From positions 1 through 64,000 of the forward strand of contig JABDMW010000022.1 in NCBI GenBank assembly GCA_013001295.1: a stretch of DNA of 64,000 bases, written 5' to 3'. Both the position numbers and the translations under genes were made by a program. This stretch comes from Hyphomonadaceae bacterium. Its GTDB lineage: Bacteria; Pseudomonadota; Alphaproteobacteria; Caulobacterales; Maricaulaceae. The notes below the pieces were generated by a model, which worked only from the letters and a program-made list of their open reading frames with translations, was not told where the DNA came from and did no database searches. Below, piece by piece: positions 60,142-64,000 of the stretch (position 1 is the stretch's first letter; every line of letters starts with the position of its first letter).

Positions 60142-60342
60142 ATGCCGAACTGGGTCACGATCTTAGTTATCGCTATTGGCGGCGCAATGCTCTTGGAAGG
60201 TGCGATGTATGCGCTGTTTCCAGGCCCGATGAAGAAAGCCATGCAAGAGGTGCAAAATGTTCCGGAAAGCATGTTGCGGGCCGTTGGAATTGGCATCGCA
60301 GCCTTCGGTGTTATGATTGTTTACTTTTTGATGCCAAGATAA
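60142..60342 (+). CDS. DUF2065 membrane protein (YjeT-like)
   Basis: 66 residues with two hydrophobic segments separated by LFPGPMKKAMQEV, the DUF2065 hallmark. Commonly found directly downstream of hflC; function unknown, probably linked to the HflKC/FtsH system. Confidence 0.88.
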   Translation: MPNWVTILVIAIGGAMLLEGAMYALFPGPMKKAMQEVQNVPESMLRAVGIGIAAFGVMIVYFLMPR

Positions 60343-60407
60343 TGGCTAATATTTAACGTGGGTGCCACTCAGTATTACGGTAAGCTGATCGCGAAAAGGA
60401 GATGTAA

Positions 60408-61835
60408 ATGATCGTTAGAAACCTCGTTTTGGCTTCAACATTCTTATTGTCAGCATCAGCTTTACCCCCCGTTCTGGCGGTTGCACATGAAGCGCCGTCC
60501 GGATTTGTTGAACTTGCGGAACGATTAGGTCCGGCGGTCGTCAACATCTCGACGGCGCAAAATGTAGAAATCAGCGAAGATTTACCGGCGTTTCCCAAAG
60601 GCTCACCACTAGAACGGTTTAACGATTTCTTCGGCGGTGGCGACCAGAACCGGATTTCAAAATCACTGGGTTCTGGATTTGTCATAGATAAAGACGGTTT
60701 TATAGTTACCAACAACCACGTCATCGAAGGTGCCGACTCTATCGAGGTCGCCTTTCCCAATGGTGACAGCTATGAAGCCGAACTGATCGGACGTGACCCG
60801 TCAACCGATATCGCGGTATTGAAGATCGATGCGGGCAAAGACATGCCCTATGTTAACTTCGCTGGAGCAGATTCTGCCAAGGTCGGCGAGTGGGTCATCG
60901 CCATTGGCAACCCGCTTGGCTATAGCAGTTCAGTCGCAGCGGGGATTGTTTCAGCGCGTAACCGTAATATTTCCATGGGCAAATATGACGATTTCATCCA
61001 AACTGATGTGGCGATCAACAAAGGAAATTCCGGCGGGCCGCTTTTCAATATGGAAGGCGATGTTGTTGGCGTGAATACGGCAATTGTTTCCCCGACCGGT
61101 TTTAGCGTCGGGTTGAGTTTCTCGATCCCGGCCGATTTGGCCGCATCCGTGGTCGACCAGTTGCGTGAATACGGCGAAACGCGCCGTGGATTTCTTGGCG
61201 TGAGTGTACAAGAAGTCGATCGCGACAAAGCAAAGGTTTTCGGCTTAAAGCAGCCTTATGGCGCCTTGATCAATTCAGTGACAAAGGACGGACCGGCCGA
61301 GAAAGCAGGCCTGAAACGCGGCGATCTTATTACCGCGATTGCCGGAAAGAAGCTGGAGAAGTCGGACAAGCTGTTCAGGATCATCGCGGAAGCCAAGATA
61401 GATGCGCCTTTAAAAATCGAATATGTACGTAAGTCCCGGTTCCGCTCTGTAACAAGAACGGCCAATGTGATCATCGAACAGCTTGAAGAAAAAGTCCGCA
61501 AGAATACCAAAAACGGATCCAAAGCTGATGAGGGACTCATTGTCAGCAAGGCGCAGGGCATTCATGTCGAAGCCTTAACCCAGAAACTCCGGTCAAAATA
61601 CCGTCTCGATGATGATGTTACGGGTGTGCGTATTACAAGTTTAGACCGAAATTCAGCCGCTGCGGGTAAATTGCGCAAAGGTGATATCATCTTGGAAGTC
61701 GCGCAAGAATCTGTGGAAAACCCAGAACAATTCGCGGAAAAAATGAAAGCGGCAACGGAAAGCGATGTTCCCATTATTATTTTGGTGCTGCGTAACGGTG
61801 TGCCGTATTTTTATACCATTAACGCGACGGCGTAA
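60408..61835 (+). CDS. Do-family periplasmic serine protease (DegP/HtrA)
   Basis: 475 residues. Signal peptide (about 1-26). Trypsin-like catalytic triad His104 (TNNHVIEG), Asp134 (STDIAVLK) and Ser208 (GNSGGP), followed by two PDZ domains (RRGFLGVSVQEV, then GVRITSLDRNSAAAGKLRKG). Periplasmic quality control of misfolded proteins. AAAGGAG precedes the ATG. In the hflKC-DUF2065 unit; the last 17 nt overlap convergent serB. Confidence 0.95.
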   Translation: MIVRNLVLASTFLLSASALPPVLAVAHEAPSGFVELAERLGPAVVNISTAQNVEISEDLPAFPKGSPLERFNDFFGGGDQNRISKSLGSGFVIDKDGFIVTNNHVIEGADSIEVAFPNGDSYEAELIGRDPSTDIAVLKIDAGKDMPYVNFAGADSAKVGEWVIAIGNPLGYSSSVAAGIVSARNRNISMGKYDDFIQTDVAINKGNSGGPLFNMEGDVVGVNTAIVSPTGFSVGLSFSIPADLAASVVDQLREYGETRRGFLGVSVQEVDRDKAKVFGLKQPYGALINSVTKDGPAEKAGLKRGDLITAIAGKKLEKSDKLFRIIAEAKIDAPLKIEYVRKSRFRSVTRTANVIIEQLEEKVRKNTKNGSKADEGLIVSKAQGIHVEALTQKLRSKYRLDDDVTGVRITSLDRNSAAAGKLRKGDIILEVAQESVENPEQFAEKMKAATESDVPIIILVLRNGVPYFYTINATA

Positions 61836-62733
61836 CGAAATCGCTCTTTTTATATCCTTGAAAATAAAGCGCTGTCGTCAGGTCAGTGTATTGTATCGCG
61901 CAGTGCGCCGCATTTGCGACAATGGGTTTGGCCTTATAGGCAACACCGAGACCTGCGGCCTGGATCATTGCGAGATCGTTCGCACCATCCCCAATTGCGA
62001 TGGCATTGCTGGAGCCGCCTCTATCTGCGCTGAACTTGTCGAGTGCCGATTTCTTGGCATCCCGTCCTAATATCGGACGTCCAACATCACCCGTCAGGTT
62101 TTTACCATCATCAATTAACGTATTGGCCTGATTATGGTCGAACCCGGCGAGGGCGGCGATCCGCTCCGTGAAAAAAGTAAAACCGCCGGATACGATGACT
62201 GTCGATGCGCCATGAGCCTTCATCGTTGCCGCCAACACATCTGCGCCGGGATTAAGTTTTATTCGCTCATCAAAACATTCTTGAAGTTTAGAAAGGGGGA
62301 GGTCTTTTAACAAACCAACTCGTTCGATCAACGCTTCCTCGAAATCCAATTCTCCGCGCATGGCCCGTTCCGTAATGCTGGATACCTTGTCTTTGACGCC
62401 GGCATAATCAGCCAATTCGTCGATACATTCTTGACCTATTAGCGTCGAATCCATATCACAGATCAGGAGATTTTTGCGGCGATCATGCGCGGGTTGCAAG
62501 CAGAAATCAGCTTTGACGTCGAGTTGATCAAACGCTTTTTGTATGATTGAACGAGTATCTCTAACATCTTGAATATTAACGTTAAAATCTGCGCTTATGT
62601 CTTGTTCCAAGACTTGAATATCGTCGATGTGCAGGTTAGGAATTGTCGCTAGCATATCGATAAAGCTGCCCATAAGCACAGAATCTCTTTTCGAAAGAAC
62701 CAGCGTTAAAATGTAGATATTTTTCTCGGGCAT
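61819..62733 (-). CDS. serB: Phosphoserine phosphatase SerB
   Basis: 304 residues. N-terminal ACT-like region (about 1-85), then the HAD phosphatase with DMDST (catalytic Asp), SGGFTFFTERIA and GDGANDLAMIQAAGLGVAY. Last step of serine synthesis. Its 3' end overlaps the end of the htrA gene by 17 nt; it is divergent from miaA with a 15-nt gap, so promoters must lie within the coding regions. Confidence 0.94.
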   Translation of the reverse strand: MPEKNIYILTLVLSKRDSVLMGSFIDMLATIPNLHIDDIQVLEQDISADFNVNIQDVRDTRSIIQKAFDQLDVKADFCLQPAHDRRKNLLICDMDSTLIGQECIDELADYAGVKDKVSSITERAMRGELDFEEALIERVGLLKDLPLSKLQECFDERIKLNPGADVLAATMKAHGASTVIVSGGFTFFTERIAALAGFDHNQANTLIDDGKNLTGDVGRPILGRDAKKSALDKFSADRGGSSNAIAIGDGANDLAMIQAAGLGVAYKAKPIVANAAHCAIQYTDLTTALYFQGYKKSDFVTPSR

Positions 62734-62748
62734 AGCTAAGACACGCTT

Positions 62749-63672
62749 ATGATGAATCCAATTCTTTGTATTGCAGGCCCTACAGCAAGCGGCAAGAGCT
62801 CTTGGGCCTTAAATCTTGCAAAAAAGTTTGATGGTGAAATCATCAATTCTGACGCATTGCAAGTGTACAAAGAATTGCAAATCCTGTCGGCACGGCCAAC
62901 CGAAAATGAAATGGAGAGCATTCCGCACCATCTTTACGGTCATATTAGCGCGTCGCATCGCTATTCGACAGGGCAATGGCTTGTTGAAGCAGATGCGTTG
63001 ATTATCGATATTCTTGCGCGTGGAAAAACACCGATCCTCGTTGGCGGTACGGGCTTGTATTTTAAAGCCCTGACCGAGGGTTTGGCAAAAATACCCGAGA
63101 TTTCAAATGCCGGGAAAGCACAAGCGCAGGAAATACTCGATACAAATGGTATTTCATCGCTTCGAAATGCAGCTCAACGTCTCGACCCGGAGGCAACTGC
63201 ACGTGTTTTGGGGGATGATCCACAAAGACTATTACGCATTGTTGGCGTCGCATTGGGAACCGAAAAGCCGTTGAGTTCCTGGCAGTCTGCCACGAAGCCG
63301 GTATTGCCTTCCGCGTCCTGGCACGGAGCAGTTCTCTTACCAGACCGGGAGAAACTCTATAAAAAAATCAATGAGCGGTTTGCGGATATGGTGAAATCGG
63401 GCGGGTTAGCGGAAGCCGAACGACTGCGTGCTCTTAAACTGGATCCCATGCTTCCCGCAATGAAAGCCATCGGTGTTAGAGAACTCATTGCTCATATAAA
63501 AGGGGAGGTCGATCTGGACGAAGCAATCGAGAAAGCAGCGCGCGAAACGCGAAGATTCGCAAAACGCCAATACACATGGTTGCGCGGGCAAATGCCGGAC
63601 TGGCCAAAAGTCACGACACAACAGGACAGGCAGATGGCTGTTGCCGATCTTCTCAGAACTGGTCAACATTAA
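62749..63672 (+). CDS. miaA: tRNA dimethylallyltransferase MiaA
   Basis: 307 residues. Adds a dimethylallyl group to A37 of tRNAs reading U-starting codons. P-loop GPTASGKSSWAL at residues 9-20, then INSDALQVYKEL, VGGTGLYFKALTEGL and the tRNA-binding RFAKRQYTWLRGQ. Two ATGs are adjacent at the start. Confidence 0.95.
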   Translation: MMNPILCIAGPTASGKSSWALNLAKKFDGEIINSDALQVYKELQILSARPTENEMESIPHHLYGHISASHRYSTGQWLVEADALIIDILARGKTPILVGGTGLYFKALTEGLAKIPEISNAGKAQAQEILDTNGISSLRNAAQRLDPEATARVLGDDPQRLLRIVGVALGTEKPLSSWQSATKPVLPSASWHGAVLLPDREKLYKKINERFADMVKSGGLAEAERLRALKLDPMLPAMKAIGVRELIAHIKGEVDLDEAIEKAARETRRFAKRQYTWLRGQMPDWPKVTTQQDRQMAVADLLRTGQH

Positions 63673-63741
63673 ATATAAATTACTTTGGCAAATGTAGGAC
63701 ATCGTCTAAGGACGTTGCAAGTAGCCGGGAATTGACGCGTT

Positions 63742-64000
63742 TTGACTTCATTTTGGAATTTTTTGAAAACCCGGAGCCTTCTTTTTTGGTCGGTGGTGAT
63801 TTTTCTCATCGGTTTTTATACGCTGACGCTATCTCTGAATTTTCAAGCCACCGATGTAGCAAGTTGGTTTCAGCGGTTGTCTGAACTGCCATATGCGATC
63901 CCGGGCACCGTTCTGATTTATACCGTCGCAGCATTCGCCGGTGCGCCTCAATGGATGTTGCACGGGGGCAGTGTTCTCGCGTTTGGGCCGGTTTTCGGAT
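63742..64000 (+). CDS. VTT-domain (TVP38/TMEM64) membrane protein, partial
   Basis: An open frame runs off the right edge; only about 86 residues are visible. One hydrophobic helix (LLFWSVVIFLIGFYTL) and then IPGTVLIYTVAAFAGAPQWM and HGGSVLAFGPVFG, typical of TVP38/DedA-like VTT domains (lipid or cation transport). No ATG is available before these; a TTG at 63742 (or 63763) is the likely start. Assignment from a fragment. Confidence 0.55.
   Translation, partial: MTSFWNFLKTRSLLFWSVVIFLIGFYTLTLSLNFQATDVASWFQRLSELPYAIPGTVLIYTVAAFAGAPQWMLHGGSVLAFGPVFG

Overview
The window reads as chromosomal DNA of an alphaproteobacterium of moderate GC. The evidence is an alphaproteobacterial-type RNase P RNA, a circularly permuted two-piece tmRNA (ssrA) encoding the tag ANDNNAEEFALAA, an SspB-type adaptor next to fumC and DUF4169, and a complete division and cell-wall (dcw) cluster ending in ftsQ-ftsA-ftsZ followed by lpxC. 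I cannot fix the order; a Caulobacterales, Hyphomonadales or Rhodospirillales-like lineage is possible. I saw no tRNA or rRNA gene, insertion sequence, prophage or CRISPR array.

Layout. 1-4237: a partial cytochrome P450, a TerB/J-domain protein, a small membrane protein, an EamA transporter, a DUF1801 protein and a peptidoglycan amidase. 4238-6320: an AT-rich gap, rnpB, and an MFS transporter whose 3' end overlaps rnpB. 6456-24710: the dcw cluster (mraZ, rsmH, ftsL, ftsI, murE, murF, mraY, murD, ftsW, murG, murC, murB, ddl, ftsQ, ftsA, ftsZ), mostly coupled by 4-base overlaps. It opens with three 10-bp-spaced TCCCA repeats that look like a MraZ operator and closes with a strong terminator. 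24876-30575: lpxC, bamD, recN, ligA. 30581-37227 (minus): a hybrid histidine kinase, a monooxygenase-like protein, a large lipoprotein metalloprotease and aminopeptidase P.

37228-38336 is the most unusual stretch. Three short genes in tandem on the plus strand (51, 47 and 49 codons), each with its own ribosome binding site, encode paralogous arginine-rich microproteins. They end in a shared ungapped block F-[IL]-[VL]-RR-x2-RR-x-[HR]-R-x-[DN]-R-A-L. I do not recognise the family.

38337-48499 is mainly minus strand: prmA, a PNPOx-like protein, an HDAC-family deacetylase, a DsbA-like isomerase, a UvrD helicase, a thioesterase, and the sspB-fumC-DUF4169-RHH-DUF885 run. 48669-57396 holds a second P450, PaaI and DUF1330 proteins, ssrA, a sulfotransferase-like gene with a class IV aminotransferase, an N-acetylglutamate synthase-like protein with a degenerate kinase domain, a cytosolic-carboxypeptidase-like M14 peptidase, thyA, a VUT transporter and folA. 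57398-64000 holds a 2OG oxygenase, hflK-hflC-DUF2065-htrA (membrane proteostasis), serB, miaA and the start of a VTT-domain membrane protein.

Most genes are housekeeping: peptidoglycan precursor synthesis and division, outer-membrane biogenesis (lpxC, bamD), DNA repair (recN, ligA, uvrD), ribosome rescue and proteolysis (ssrA, sspB, hflKC, htrA), and thymidylate/folate synthesis (thyA, folA).
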